The translations under genes and the position numbers were made by a program. The notes beneath the pieces were generated by a model. That model worked only from the letters and a program-made list of their open reading frames with translations. It was not told where the DNA came from and did not search any database. A DNA stretch of 64,000 nt. It comes from Bacteroidales bacterium (GTDB lineage Bacteria; Bacteroidota; Bacteroidia; Bacteroidales; P3). Below are positions 36,179 through 46,215 of the stretch, piece by piece. How positions within the stretch are numbered: position 1 is the stretch's first letter; each line of letters opens with the position of its first letter. The stretch covers positions 1-64,000 of the forward strand of contig JAQVXZ010000011.1 of NCBI GenBank assembly GCA_028708845.1. Reading direction: 5' to 3'.

Positions 36179-38035
36179 TATTGATATATCGGAAGGAGAA
36201 ACTCCACTTATGCGTGAGGCTTGTCCTATTGTTTTTGGACGAATCTTAGATAGCTTTTCTCTTGCTTCAAAGCTTAGGGAGTTTAAGGCTTGGTAGTTGA
36301 AATCATCTTTAATAATTAGGTTCTCGTACTTTGATAGCTTCTCTGATATTTCTTGTTCCTTAACTATATAGCTCTTATATTTTATCTTAATTTCAGCTGA
36401 CTCAATTGTTTCTTCCTTTATACTCTCTTCGATTCCATCAATTTGTTCTTTAAGATAAGGAATATTATCAGTTAAGTCCGTAAGTGTTATTTGTGGGCGA
36501 AGAAGTAGTTGACCAATCTTTGTCTTCTGATTTATTTTAGGTGTTTCTTTTTCATCGAATAACTCGTTTACCTCATCCGGATTTGCATTCTTGTTTTCAA
36601 TAAAAGTTATTAACTCATCACAACTCTTTGTTTTTCTTTCAACTCTTTCCATTCTCTCTTTTGATGCTAATCCAATAGCATAGGAAAGTGGTGTTAGTCT
36701 TTGGTCTGCATTGTCTTGACGCAAAAGAATCCTAAACTCTGCCCTCGAAGTAAACATACGATAAGGTTCATCAACTCCTTTTGTAATAAGGTCATCAATC
36801 AAAACTCCAATATAACTTTCTGAACGTTTGAGAACAAAGGCTGGTTTCTCGTTAAGCTTTAGGTGTGCATTTATTCCTGCCATTAAGCCTTGTGAACCTG
36901 CTTCTTCGTAGCCTGTCGTTCCATTTATTTGTCCAGCAAAGTATAGGTTTTCAATTTGTTTTGTTTCTAATGTATCCTTAAGTTGTGTTGGTGGGAAGTA
37001 ATCATATTCAATTGCATAACCTGGCTTTTGAATTACTGCATTTTCAAATCCTTTTATCTTTCGCAGAGCTTCATATTGAACGCTTAAAGGAAGTGAAGAT
37101 GAAAATCCATTAATATAATATAGACTTGTATAATTACTTTCTGGCTCAATGAAAAGTTGGTGTTGAGTCTTTCCTGCAAAACGGTCTATCTTATCTTCAA
37201 TTGAAGGGCAATAGCGAGGGCCTACTCCTTGAATTCTTCCTTGAAACATTGGAGATTGGTCAAATCCTGTTCTTAATATATCGTGTACATCCAAAGATGT
37301 GTATGCTAAAAAGCAGCTTCTTTGAATAAGAGGTTCTTTTCTAAGGTTAATAAAAGAGAATTGCCTAGGATTTTCATCTCCTTTTTGCTCTTCTAGTTTG
37401 CTAAAATCAATGCTTCTACCATCAACCCTCATTGGAGTCCCTGTCTTAAGAGTTAAAACCTCGAAGCCGTAGTTATTATGTAAGTCTTCTGATAATCCCT
37501 TTGAATTCATTTCCCCTATTCTTCCTGCTCCAAAGTTTTGTTCTCCAATATGTATCTTCCCATTAAGAAATGTTCCATTTGTTAATATAACACTTCTTGC
37601 CTCTATTTCTAATCCCATATTGGTTTTAACGCCGCAAACCTTTGAGTTTTTTATGTTCAAACCAATAACATCATCTTGCCATAGGCTTAGGTTTTCAATT
37701 GAATCCAAAACCTTATGCCAAGTTACGGAAAACATTATATTGTCCACTTGGGCTCTTGGACTCCACATTGCAGGACCTTTCGAGAGGTTAAGCATTCTGA
37801 ATTGAAGTGTATTTTGGTCGGTAATAAGAGCTGAATAACCTCCTAGGGCATCAATTTCTTTAACAATTTGCCCTTTTGCAACTCCTCCCATTGCAGGGTT
37901 GCAAGAAAGTTGTGCAATTGCATTAAGATTTTGAGTAATAAGCAAAACAGAAGATCCTAAATTGGCTGCCGCGCAAGCTGCCTCGCATCCTGCATGTCCT
38001 GCTCCTATAACTATAACATCAAACTTTTTAAACAT
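36155..38035 (-). CDS. mnmG: tRNA uridine 5-carboxymethylaminomethyl modification enzyme MnmG (GidA)
   Basis: With MnmE it modifies U34 of several tRNAs using FAD. The 626-residue protein has the dinucleotide motif VIVIGAGHAGCEAACAAA at residues ~8-25, CNPAMGGVAKGQIVKEIDALGG, GPAMWSPRAQVD, the NGTTGYEEAGSQGLMAGINAHL region split near residue 380, and a helical C-terminus. Length is normal. Its start overlaps ybeY by 25 nt; its end overlaps the PAP2 gene on the other strand. Confidence 0.97.
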   Translation of the reverse strand: MFKKFDVIVIGAGHAGCEAACAAANLGSSVLLITQNLNAIAQLSCNPAMGGVAKGQIVKEIDALGGYSALITDQNTLQFRMLNLSKGPAMWSPRAQVDNIMFSVTWHKVLDSIENLSLWQDDVIGLNIKNSKVCGVKTNMGLEIEARSVILTNGTFLNGKIHIGEQNFGAGRIGEMNSKGLSEDLHNNYGFEVLTLKTGTPMRVDGRSIDFSKLEEQKGDENPRQFSFINLRKEPLIQRSCFLAYTSLDVHDILRTGFDQSPMFQGRIQGVGPRYCPSIEDKIDRFAGKTQHQLFIEPESNYTSLYYINGFSSSLPLSVQYEALRKIKGFENAVIQKPGYAIEYDYFPPTQLKDTLETKQIENLYFAGQINGTTGYEEAGSQGLMAGINAHLKLNEKPAFVLKRSESYIGVLIDDLITKGVDEPYRMFTSRAEFRILLRQDNADQRLTPLSYAIGLASKERMERVERKTKSCDELITFIENKNANPDEVNELFDEKETPKINQKTKIGQLLLRPQITLTDLTDNIPYLKEQIDGIEESIKEETIESAEIKIKYKSYIVKEQEISEKLSKYENLIIKDDFNYQALNSLSFEAREKLSKIRPKTIGQASRISGVSPSDISILIIYISR

Positions 38036-38430
38036 TCTTCTTCAGCCTTTCTCATTTCTTTTTCTTGAGCCTTTGTCTTATCCTTAAATCCTAAAAGATG
38101 GAGGACCCCATGTATAATTACCCTATATAGTTCTTGTTCGAATTCTTGGTTTAGGTTTTGAGCATTTTCCATAACCCTTTCAACGCTTATAAATAAATCT
38201 CCTGCAACCTTATCCTTGTCTGAATAATCGAAACTTATAATATCTGTGAAGTCATCATGGTTAAGGTAGTTCTGGTTTATATCCAATAAGTATTCATCTT
38301 TGCAAAAAATATAAGATATATCACCTACTTTCATCCCTCTTTTTTCAACCACAGACTTAATCCAAGCCTTAATCTTATTCTTTTTAGATAGAATATCTTT
38401 AGTTTCTACAAAATTAAAACTTATTGCCAT
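38011..38430 (-). CDS. ybeY: Endoribonuclease YbeY / rRNA maturation factor
   Basis: Needed for 16S rRNA 3' maturation and ribosome quality control. The 139-residue protein has the family core DIISFDYSDKDKVAGDLFIS and the zinc motif HGVLHLLGFKDK (near residue 110). The third metal-binding His of the common HGxLHLxGxDH motif is replaced by Lys here; I recall KDK as frequent in Bacteroidota YbeY, so it may be lineage-typical. Its end overlaps mnmG. Confidence 0.92.
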   Translation of the reverse strand: MAISFNFVETKDILSKKNKIKAWIKSVVEKRGMKVGDISYIFCKDEYLLDINQNYLNHDDFTDIISFDYSDKDKVAGDLFISVERVMENAQNLNQEFEQELYRVIIHGVLHLLGFKDKTKAQEKEMRKAEEECLKSLML

Positions 38431-38467
38431 TTCAAATATTCTTTTTCTTTAATGCTTTTGCTAAGAC

Positions 38468-39733
38468 TTATTCTCCAAAAGAATCTCCAATAGGTTTACG
38501 AAGAATCATTTCCATTGATTTCTTCATTATTATTGAACCTCTTTTGTCTAATTTATATGGTTTTAATAATCCACCCATCGCTTCAAAAGCTCCAGGTTCT
38601 CCTTCTTTTGCTGGATAGAAATAGTTAGACATTTCTTTTTCATCTATTTTCTTACCAACATAAATTGTATCTAATTGAAAAGCAGAAAGACTTCCTATTA
38701 TTGCTTCAAGCTTGGTTTCTCTGTCTTTTTCTTTTTTTGTAGGTATTATTTTGTATTCCCATGTTCCATTAGGCTTATATGTCTTTGCATAGAATTTAAG
38801 TCTTGCATCATTTTGTTGCATTTCCAGAGGAAGTCTTATGGTTATGTTTTGTGTGAAGGTATCTTTTAGTTGACATGTCTCAAAGTCTGGTTGGCGATTT
38901 GATTTTAAAACAAAATACCCAGCAGTGATAATATACTGTCTATGGTGTGGAACTAGCTTATAGTTTCTTGTTATATCTTCAAATGATATCACGTCTTCAA
39001 ATTGAAGAGTCATTTCACTACTAAGAGTATCTTTTGTATGGGTAATGCTTTCTAATGCACCTTTAGGTATTTTAAGCATTGACATATTTTTAGTAACTAT
39101 TGTTGTGTCTTGTGATGGATAATAATAATCGTTGAATTTGCCTAAGCATTCATCTGGGTTATTTTCAACTAATATATATGCTTTATTTTTTAAATCTATG
39201 CCGTTATGTGTTCTTTCTTGTGCTGATTTACCCTCTAGGTTTATCCATTTGAAATCGAATGGCATCTTGTATTTAATAATACATTCTGATTCACCATTAC
39301 ATGAATGATAGAAACTGCTTGGCGTTTTGCGAACAATAAATTCTGTTTCTTCTCTTGAAGCAAAATAATCAAAAACTTTTATTGCTCTTTCTCTTGCTAG
39401 TGATGAGTACTCTTGCTGAACAACTTCACCATCATCATAACCAATAATAGTAATTTTATAGAATTTATCACTATTGAGGTCAAAAGCAATCTTATAAACA
39501 CTATCCAAAGCATCTAATGCCTCTTCGGTATAGTTTGATTTTCTTGGTTCAAAACAAATATATGCTTCAAATTTCTCAGGAAATGAAGACTGAGGCTTAA
39601 GTCCTTTTGGTGTCCTTTGTCTTTGGGTAGCTGGAATAATAATTTGGCTACAAGATGAGGTTGTTGAGGTTTTTTGGGCAAAAAGGCTTGTTCCTATTAC
39701 CATTATTATTAAAAAAAATATTGTTTTTTTCAT
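38468..39733 (-). CDS. Exported protein with OmpA-like segment, function unknown
   Basis: A 421-residue product with a signal peptide (FLIIMVIGTSLFAQ). Residues ~55-135 resemble a weak OmpA C-terminal domain: AYICFEPRKSNYTEEALDAL, then ITIIGYDDGEVVQQEYSSLA followed by RERAIKVFDYF. The rest is predicted beta-rich and not recognised (IKIPKGALESI-like ZU5 flavour near residue 220). It lies between moxR and ybeY; peptidoglycan association is only an inference. Confidence 0.6.
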   Translation of the reverse strand: MKKTIFFLIIMVIGTSLFAQKTSTTSSCSQIIIPATQRQRTPKGLKPQSSFPEKFEAYICFEPRKSNYTEEALDALDSVYKIAFDLNSDKFYKITIIGYDDGEVVQQEYSSLARERAIKVFDYFASREETEFIVRKTPSSFYHSCNGESECIIKYKMPFDFKWINLEGKSAQERTHNGIDLKNKAYILVENNPDECLGKFNDYYYPSQDTTIVTKNMSMLKIPKGALESITHTKDTLSSEMTLQFEDVISFEDITRNYKLVPHHRQYIITAGYFVLKSNRQPDFETCQLKDTFTQNITIRLPLEMQQNDARLKFYAKTYKPNGTWEYKIIPTKKEKDRETKLEAIIGSLSAFQLDTIYVGKKIDEKEMSNYFYPAKEGEPGAFEAMGGLLKPYKLDKRGSIIMKKSMEMILRKPIGDSFGE

Positions 39734-39738
39734 AGGAC

Positions 39739-40722
39739 TTATGAATTAATTAAATCAATAATAATTTTTTCTGCTGTGTATCCTTCTGCTTGCGAGGAAT
39801 AGTTTTGAACTATCCTATGGCGAAGCACCGATACTGCAATAGCCTTAACATCTTCTATATCTGGAGAGTATTTCCCTTTAAGTACTGCATGTGACTTAGC
39901 TCCAATAATTAAATACTGTGAAGCTCTAGGGCCTGCCCCCCAAGAAAGGTATTTTTGAGCAATTGGGTGGGCATTGGGGGTTGAAACTCTTGTTTTCTCA
40001 ACCAAGCGAACAGCATATTCATAAACATTATCAGTAACAGGAATCTTTCTAATTAAGTCTTGCATTAGAATGATTTCTTCTTTCGATAATATTTTATTTA
40101 CTTTAACATCTTTCCCTGTTGTAGTAGCTTTTAATATATTTATTTCTTCTTCAAAGCTAGGATAATCTAACCAAAGCATAAACATAAATCTATCAAGTTG
40201 TGCCTCAGGTAGGGGGTATGTTCCCTCTTGTTCGATTGGGTTTTGTGTAGCAAGAACAAAGAAAGGTTCTTCTAATATATTAGTATGTCCTGAAACAGTA
40301 ACCGAATGCTCTTGCATAGCTTCCAAAAGTGCTGCTTGAGTTTTTGGAGGAGTACGGTTGATTTCGTCTGCTAAAATAATATTAGCAAAGATTGGTCCTT
40401 TAATGAATTTGAACCTCCTGTTTTCATCCAAAACCTCACTCCCAACAATATCTGAGGGCATAAGGTCTGGTGTAAATTGTATCCTATTATATGATAAGCC
40501 TAAGGCAGATGAAATGGTGTTTACAAGTAGTGTTTTTGCCAGGCCAGGCACTCCAACTAATAAGCAATGACCTTTTGAAAATATTGAAATAAGAACCTGG
40601 TCAATAATATCTTCTTGTCCAATTATTATCTTTCCTATTTCCTGTTTTAATAATAGAGTTTTTTCAACAAGCGTGTTTAGTTGATTTACATCAGAGGAGT
40701 AGTTATTAGAAGAGTCTTGCAT
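39739..40722 (-). CDS. MoxR-family AAA+ ATPase
   Basis: The 327-residue ATPase has Walker A GVPGLAKTLLVNT (~residue 56), Walker B ILADEINRTPPKTQAALLEAM (~118) and the sensor ATQNPIEQEGTYPLPEAQLDRF. MoxR proteins act as chaperones for metal insertion or complex assembly, normally next to VWA-domain genes. None is present here; instead it stands between SurA-like isomerases and an OmpA-like protein, 2 bp after the SurA-like gene. Confidence 0.93.
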   Translation of the reverse strand: MQDSSNNYSSDVNQLNTLVEKTLLLKQEIGKIIIGQEDIIDQVLISIFSKGHCLLVGVPGLAKTLLVNTISSALGLSYNRIQFTPDLMPSDIVGSEVLDENRRFKFIKGPIFANIILADEINRTPPKTQAALLEAMQEHSVTVSGHTNILEEPFFVLATQNPIEQEGTYPLPEAQLDRFMFMLWLDYPSFEEEINILKATTTGKDVKVNKILSKEEIILMQDLIRKIPVTDNVYEYAVRLVEKTRVSTPNAHPIAQKYLSWGAGPRASQYLIIGAKSHAVLKGKYSPDIEDVKAIAVSVLRHRIVQNYSSQAEGYTAEKIIIDLINS

Positions 40723-40724
40723 AA

Positions 40725-42077
40725 TTAATTGTTTTTCATCCAGTTCATTTTATAATTACAATCCTTATAATCATTGTCTATCTTAAGATATGTTTTAGAA
40801 ATCCTATTTTGAGCCCAGTCTATAACAGCTTTTGTTTTTGCGGCCTCAAGTGCAGAATTATAAATTTTGTCGTAGTCGTCCTTTAGGTTAATTTTATGTG
40901 GTTCTGTTTTAGTGATAACTTTAATTAATCTATAAGCTGAGCCCGACTCTGTTTTGAAAATAGTAGGACTAATTATATCTCCTTGATTGTATTTTTCGAA
41001 ATTTATTTTATCAATGTTTTCCATCATTTCATTTGTATTGTCTTTAGGAAAACGAGCATTGGCAGTATAAGGATTAATAATCTTTCCTCCTGTTAGTTTT
41101 GAAGGGTCGTCGGAGTATTTTTTTATTGCATCCTCAAATGTAATTTCTTTGTTATTGATAAGTGTTTGTATGCTATCTAGTAATTTCTTTGTTCTTGCAA
41201 GTTCAATATTAGATACCTTTGGTTGAATAAGAATATGGCGGCAATTGATTTGGTCGCCTCTTCTTTCAATCATTTGTATGATATGAAATCCAAACTTCGA
41301 TTCAAAAACTGGCGAAACCTCTCCTTCTCTTAAAGTAAATGCAACAGCTTCAAATTCTGAAACCATAAATCCTCTTGAAAAGAAACCTAGCTCACCACCT
41401 TTTTTTGCAGATACCTCATCTTCTGAATAAAGAGTTGCAAGGGTGGAAAACTTATCCCCCTTAAGTACTCTTTCTCTATAACCATTGAGTCTATCTTTAA
41501 TTATCTCCTTTTCTTCTGGAGATATTTTTGGTGTTATAACTATTTGAGAGAATTCAAATTCTTGTTCTATTGTTGGAAGACTATCTTTTGGGATATTATT
41601 ATAATAATCAGTCACCTCTTTAGGTGTTATTTTAATGTTTGAAGTGATTTTCCTATTAACTTCGGTAATAAGTAGATTCTCCTTAATCACATCTTTGTAG
41701 AATTCCTTTATCTCATTAATAGATTTGTTCATTTGCTTTTCCAAGTTTTCTCTTGAGCCTGCGGAATGCATCATATAGTTAATACGATTATCCATCTCTC
41801 TATTTATTTGGGCATCTGAAATTACTATTGAATCAATTTCTGATTGGTGAAGCATTAGTTTATTGATAAGAAGGCTTTCAAGTATCTCACATTTAACATT
41901 AAAAGGTTCTTCAACTACTCCATAGTTTTGTTTTTGCTGTAAGTAGGTTGTTTCAAGTTCTGATTGCTTAATCATGTTCTTTCCAACAACAGCAATAACT
42001 TTATCTAATATATTTGTTTGAGCAAAAACATTGGTGCCAAGTAAACAAACTAAGCCGATAAGGATAAATTTCTTCAT
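40725..42077 (-). CDS. surA: SurA-like periplasmic peptidyl-prolyl isomerase
   Basis: The 450-residue product has a signal peptide (LIGLVCLLGTNVFAQ), an N-terminal SurA helical region (DKVIAVVGKNMIKQSELE) and two parvulin rotamase domains: one with FSTLATLYSEDEVSAKKGGELGFFSRG (~210-240) and one with CRHILIQPKVS (~280-290). It should chaperone outer-membrane proteins in the periplasm. It follows the other isomerase gene by 10 bp. Confidence 0.9.
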   Translation of the reverse strand: MKKFILIGLVCLLGTNVFAQTNILDKVIAVVGKNMIKQSELETTYLQQKQNYGVVEEPFNVKCEILESLLINKLMLHQSEIDSIVISDAQINREMDNRINYMMHSAGSRENLEKQMNKSINEIKEFYKDVIKENLLITEVNRKITSNIKITPKEVTDYYNNIPKDSLPTIEQEFEFSQIVITPKISPEEKEIIKDRLNGYRERVLKGDKFSTLATLYSEDEVSAKKGGELGFFSRGFMVSEFEAVAFTLREGEVSPVFESKFGFHIIQMIERRGDQINCRHILIQPKVSNIELARTKKLLDSIQTLINNKEITFEDAIKKYSDDPSKLTGGKIINPYTANARFPKDNTNEMMENIDKINFEKYNQGDIISPTIFKTESGSAYRLIKVITKTEPHKINLKDDYDKIYNSALEAAKTKAVIDWAQNRISKTYLKIDNDYKDCNYKMNWMKNN

Positions 42078-42087
42078 TAAATACTAA

Positions 42088-44097
42088 TTAATTGATTATG
42101 GAATTGAAAACGTCATCATATACCTTATAAGTATAATCTTTGCGTAATTTCTTTATCCACTCGTCTTCTAAATATTCTTGATAGTCTGAAGTAGCAATAC
42201 CTTTTGCCTCTTCAAGTGTTTTTAGTGAAGGCGAAAGAATAGCATGAGTTATTACAATATATTTCTTTTTGTCGTTATCAAATTCAATAATATCGCTTAC
42301 TCCAACCCTCCAGCTAGTTTTGTCAACTACCTTATTATCTCTTTTCTCAAACCTATTCCACTTGTAGTCGAAATACTTTGAAGTGTCTGACTTAACTTTA
42401 AACTTCTTTGCTAATAAGTTTTGAATTTCTTGGTTAGATTTCTTTTTCTTTACTCCCTTTTCAATTATTTTCTTTGCCTTTACGAAATCAATATCTCTTC
42501 CAAAGCTAAATATTGTTGCATCAGCTCTTTCTTTCCACTGGTATTTCGAATTATTGTTTTCAAAGAACTTGCCTAAGCCTATGGTGTCAACAATTGATTT
42601 GTTCCAAATAAACTTATCTGTTATTGTGAAAATTAGAATACCATCTCTAAACTCATCAACTGTTAGTTTAAGTTCTGGGTGCTTTTGTTCTAATTTTGAA
42701 TCTGCGTAAGTTATTACCTTTTCGTTTGCAATCTTGTTATAAAGTTTATGAACATATGTAGGAATATACTCTGGGGTTTGTTCCTGTTGCATTGATTCAA
42801 TTTCTTCTGCTAGTTCTTTTTGTGTAAATGAATAATCTCCAATAGTGAAAATTACTTCATCTCCAATAAAGTTTTCTGGAACTTCCCATTTTGCTGAGAA
42901 AATAGAATCTGTAATTATTCCACTAACAGCAGCTAGTTTGGTTAAGTCTTCTTTGAAACTATATTCTTCTTTGCTTTTCTTAATAAACTCTTCAATTGTT
43001 CTATAACTTCTAATATCTCTTGCAATACGTTGTTCAATATCCTTACGCTGCACCTCCAGACTTTGCACAGGAACCAAAGATATTGGCTTAAGTATATGCC
43101 AGCCATATCTTGTTTCAAATGGTTTTGTGAATTCTTTAAGTGGAGTTTTGATAATCATATCAGTATATTCAACAGGCATATTTACCACCCTTTGACCAGC
43201 AAGCACGCCCTGACTTCTTGCAGAGTATTTGTCGTCTGAGTATTTTGCAACAATTGTATCAAAAGGAACATTATTTTGAATATCAGCATATGCCCTATCA
43301 ACTATATCCTTACATTCTTGAGGGCTTGAATGATTGTCGAAATTAACCCAAATATGTGCAATTGTTGCTGTTGAATAAGGAGCTGGCTTGCGATCGGTTA
43401 ATTGTATTATATGATATCCTCTTTGAGAACGTATAGGCATTGAAATCTCATTAACATTTAGGTTATAGCATGCTGTTTCAAAAGGATATATCATACTAAA
43501 TGATGTGAAATAGCCTAAGTCACCTCTATTTCCTTTTATTTTGTTTTGACCCTCGTTAGTGTTTTGGTCTTTTACTGAAGGATCTTCAGAATACTGAACT
43601 GCTAAATCTCCAAAGTTCTCTCCCTTTAAGATTCTTTTCCTAAGGTCTAATGCTTTGTTATAAGCCTCTAAGGTGTCTTTTGGAGTAGCATTGGTAGGTA
43701 TCATAATTAGAATATGAGAAGCTCTAATAATTTCTTTTGTTCTCTCATAAGCCTCATTAACCAATTCCTCAGTAACGGTTTTATCGTTTAAGTATGGTTC
43801 AATTAATTGCTTCCTATATGTACTAACTTCTTGAACATATTCAGGTAATGTGTCAAGTCCTAGCTTCTTTGCCTCAGCAAGTTTAAGCTTAAAGTTAATA
43901 AATAGATCTAAGTATTCATCCAAGTCTTTTCTAATTATCTTCTTTTCAGGATTTGGATTATTCCTTTGGTACATTTCAACAAATGTTTTTTTAGAAATGT
44001 CTTCCCCAGCAACATTAAGCACTATATCGTTGTCCTTTTGGGCAAATGTAAATGAAGCAATTAAGCTAAATAATACAATACTGATAAATCTCTTCAT
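42088..44097 (-). CDS. Periplasmic peptidyl-prolyl cis-trans isomerase with two parvulin domains
   Basis: The 669-residue exported protein (signal VLFSLIASFTFAQ) has two rotamase domains in its first half: ASHILIMIPTNATP with DLAVQYSEDPSVKDQ and GDLGYFTSFSM, then TIAHIWVNFDNHS and IVAKYSDDKYSARSQGVLAG. The C-terminal 300 residues are a helical/beta extension with no clear family. Probably an envelope folding factor working with the SurA-like protein encoded next to it. Confidence 0.9.
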   Translation of the reverse strand: MKRFISIVLFSLIASFTFAQKDNDIVLNVAGEDISKKTFVEMYQRNNPNPEKKIIRKDLDEYLDLFINFKLKLAEAKKLGLDTLPEYVQEVSTYRKQLIEPYLNDKTVTEELVNEAYERTKEIIRASHILIMIPTNATPKDTLEAYNKALDLRKRILKGENFGDLAVQYSEDPSVKDQNTNEGQNKIKGNRGDLGYFTSFSMIYPFETACYNLNVNEISMPIRSQRGYHIIQLTDRKPAPYSTATIAHIWVNFDNHSSPQECKDIVDRAYADIQNNVPFDTIVAKYSDDKYSARSQGVLAGQRVVNMPVEYTDMIIKTPLKEFTKPFETRYGWHILKPISLVPVQSLEVQRKDIEQRIARDIRSYRTIEEFIKKSKEEYSFKEDLTKLAAVSGIITDSIFSAKWEVPENFIGDEVIFTIGDYSFTQKELAEEIESMQQEQTPEYIPTYVHKLYNKIANEKVITYADSKLEQKHPELKLTVDEFRDGILIFTITDKFIWNKSIVDTIGLGKFFENNNSKYQWKERADATIFSFGRDIDFVKAKKIIEKGVKKKKSNQEIQNLLAKKFKVKSDTSKYFDYKWNRFEKRDNKVVDKTSWRVGVSDIIEFDNDKKKYIVITHAILSPSLKTLEEAKGIATSDYQEYLEDEWIKKLRKDYTYKVYDDVFNSIIN

Positions 44098-44131
44098 AGT
44101 AATATCTAATTGTTTTTTGAAAATATTTTTA

Positions 44132-45598
44132 TTAGCGAGAGTAATTCGGAGCCTCTCTAGTAATTGTTATGTCGTGTGGATGACTTTCAGTATAACCAGC
44201 AGCAGTTATTTTAATAAACTTAGCTTGTTGTAATGCCGCAATATCCTTTGAGCCAGTATAGCCCATTCCTGCTCTAAGTCCACCAAGTAGTTGATGAATA
44301 ACCTCAGATATAGTCCCTTTAAATGGAACTCTTCCAACGATTCCTTCAGGAACTAATTTATTAAGATCTTCTTCCATATCTTGGAAATACCTATCCTTTG
44401 AGCCTTGTTGCATTGCTTCCAAAGACCCCATTCCTCTATATGCCTTGTATTTTCTTCCTTCATAAATAATGGTATCACCAGGAGACTCTTCAACACCAGC
44501 TAGCAAAGAACCAGCCATAATGGAGCTTGCACCAGCAGCTAATGCCTTAACAATATCACCAGAATATCTAATACCACCATCTGCAATAATTGGAATATTC
44601 ATACCCTCCACAGCGTGTGCAACATCATAAATTGCACTAAGTTGAGGAACACCAATACCAGCAATAATTCTTGTTGTGCAAATACTACCAGGACCAATTC
44701 CCACCTTTAGGGCATCAGCCCCTGCTTCCACTAGTGCAATAGCAGCCTCAGCAGTTGCAATATTACCAACAACTATATCAATATCTTTATATTTCTTTCT
44801 AACATTTCTAACAACATCAATCACATTCTTGCTATGACCATGAGCCGTATCAATAACAATTGCATCAACTCCAGCTGCAATAACAGAATCAATCCTTTCA
44901 TACATATTAGGAGTAATTCCAATTCCAGCAGCAACCCTTAATCTTCCAAGTTTATCCTTGCAAGCATTTGGACGCTCCTTAACCTTAATAATATCTCTGT
45001 AAGTAATTAGACCAACAAGTTGCCCTTTATCATTAACCACAGGAAGTTTTTCAATCCTATGTTGTTGAAGGATATCTGCAGCCATCTCAAAGTCTGTGTT
45101 CTCAGGAGCAGTAACAACTTCTTTTGTCATCACCTCTGTAATAGGGCGATGAATATCTCTTTCAAACCTTAGGTCTCTATTGGTTACAATACCAATTAAC
45201 CTATGATTGTCGTCAATAACAGGAATACCACCAATGCTATACTCCTTCATAAGAGCTAAAACGTCCTTCACAATTGCATCTTTTTGAATTGTTACAGGAT
45301 TTATTATCATTCCATTTTCAGCCCTCTTAACCTTTACCACCTCAGCAGTTTGCTGTTCTATGCTCATGTTTTTATGAAGAACACCAATGCCACCCTCTTG
45401 TGCCATTGCAATAGCTAACTTAGCTTCTGTAACAGTATCCATAGCTGCAGAAACAATTGGAATATTAATTGGGATATTACGTGAAAAGAATGAATTTGTC
45501 TGAACCTCTCTTGGTATAAGCTCAGAATATGCAGGGACTAATAAAACATCGTCATATGTAAGCCCTTCGCCAACGAATTTGTTTGAATTTGAAAACAT
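44132..45598 (-). CDS. guaB: Inosine-5'-monophosphate dehydrogenase
   Basis: Oxidises IMP to XMP, the committed step to GMP. The 488-residue protein has the N-terminal [16 protein letters not shown], a CBS pair in residues ~95-210, the catalytic loop [15 protein letters not shown] (Cys ~304) and the flap [10 protein letters not shown]. Length is normal. The frame is open to 45700, but the promoter -7 element at 45622-45630 lies there, so ATG 45598 (MFSNSNKF) is taken. It is first in the run guaB-PPIase-surA-moxR-ybeY-mnmG. Confidence 0.97.
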   Translation of the reverse strand: MFSNSNKFVGEGLTYDDVLLVPAYSELIPREVQTNSFFSRNIPINIPIVSAAMDTVTEAKLAIAMAQEGGIGVLHKNMSIEQQTAEVVKVKRAENGMIINPVTIQKDAIVKDVLALMKEYSIGGIPVIDDNHRLIGIVTNRDLRFERDIHRPITEVMTKEVVTAPENTDFEMAADILQQHRIEKLPVVNDKGQLVGLITYRDIIKVKERPNACKDKLGRLRVAAGIGITPNMYERIDSVIAAGVDAIVIDTAHGHSKNVIDVVRNVRKKYKDIDIVVGNIATAEAAIALVEAGADALKVGIGPGSICTTRIIAGIGVPQLSAIYDVAHAVEGMNIPIIADGGIRYSGDIVKALAAGASSIMAGSLLAGVEESPGDTIIYEGRKYKAYRGMGSLEAMQQGSKDRYFQDMEEDLNKLVPEGIVGRVPFKGTISEVIHQLLGGLRAGMGYTGSKDIAALQQAKFIKITAAGYTESHPHDITITREAPNYSR

Positions 45599-45621
45599 CT
45601 CTTTTGAATATATTATATCAG

Positions 45622-45650
45622 GCAAAGGTAGTATTTTTTTATTAATCCAA
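45622..45650 (-). promoter_or_regulatory. guaB promoter
   Basis: Minus strand: TTG (45650-45648), a 17-nt spacer, then TACCTTTGC (45630-45622). It lies about 24 nt before ATG 45598 and rules out the longer guaB frame. Confidence 0.7.
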
Positions 45651-45736
45651 AAAATAAAAAACAGAAAAACCAAAAACCTAATAAGTTTGTCAAATATCAA
45701 ACTAAAAATTTTTAATAAATAAAGGTTTAGGAGTTG

Positions 45737-45761
45737 GCACTAAGCTAACTTGTCTTAGTGC
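45737..45761. other. Stem-loop upstream of guaB promoter
   Basis: GCACTAAG (45737-45744) and CTTAGTGC (45754-45761) form a perfect 8-bp stem with a 9-nt loop. No T-run follows on either strand, so a terminator is unlikely. Confidence 0.5.
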
Positions 45762-46029
45762 AACACTGAACCTATTAAAGTACATTTGGATAGTTTCACC
45801 GTTTCACTCTCCTTAGGGGGTGCGAAACAGCGAACTTAGATTCATTTCCAATAGTTTATAAAAATAACGTGAGCCTTTGATTGAAAAGCAGTCAAAAACA
45901 CCAAGAAATTCTGTGGGATTAAAAAGCATTTTCTCCCAGTATTGAATAAGAAAAGAATTAAACAAGCTCTGAAAATAACAAGTCGTTTTAATATTGAAAA
46001 ATATTGCCATTCTTTTTTTTATAAAACAC

Positions 46030-46061
46030 TTGTTTAATACAGGCATATTTCGTATATTTGC
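46030..46061 (+). promoter_or_regulatory. Orphan promoter in the guaB-C25 region
   Basis: TTG (46030-46032), a 20-nt spacer and TATATTTGC (46053-46061) match the Bacteroidota consensus as well as any promoter in the window, yet the nearest plus-strand gene begins 565 nt further on. It would transcribe the repeat arrays and inverted repeats. Confidence 0.55.
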
Positions 46062-46131
46062 ACAAAAGAAACCATAGGACTAATTAATCCTATATCTCAA
46101 ATCAAAACTCATCCATAAATTTCCTTAAATA

Positions 46132-46200
46132 AAATGATGTACATCTTTCACCCCGAAAGATGTGCATCATTTGCTATGAAAGATGTGCATCATTTGGGTT
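46132..46200. repeat. Class A tandem array, 3 x 23 bp (locus 4)
   Basis: Cores GATGTACATC (46136), GATGTGCATC (46159) and GATGTGCATC (46182) are 23 bp apart. Unit 1 reads AT-core-TT and units 2 and 3 read AA-core-AT, so unit 1 is inverted relative to the other two. Confidence 0.8.
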
Positions 46201-46215
46201 CTAACTCTTCGTTTT

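Noticed and set aside
45780-45830. Purine riboswitch upstream of guaB
   Set aside because: The stem-like sequences lie upstream of the guaB promoter, so they would not be in its mRNA, and the conserved riboswitch core is not visible.
45813-46046. 77-codon minus-strand frame between guaB and the C25 gene
   Set aside because: No recognisable family, no promoter upstream on that strand, and a composition like the surrounding non-coding DNA.
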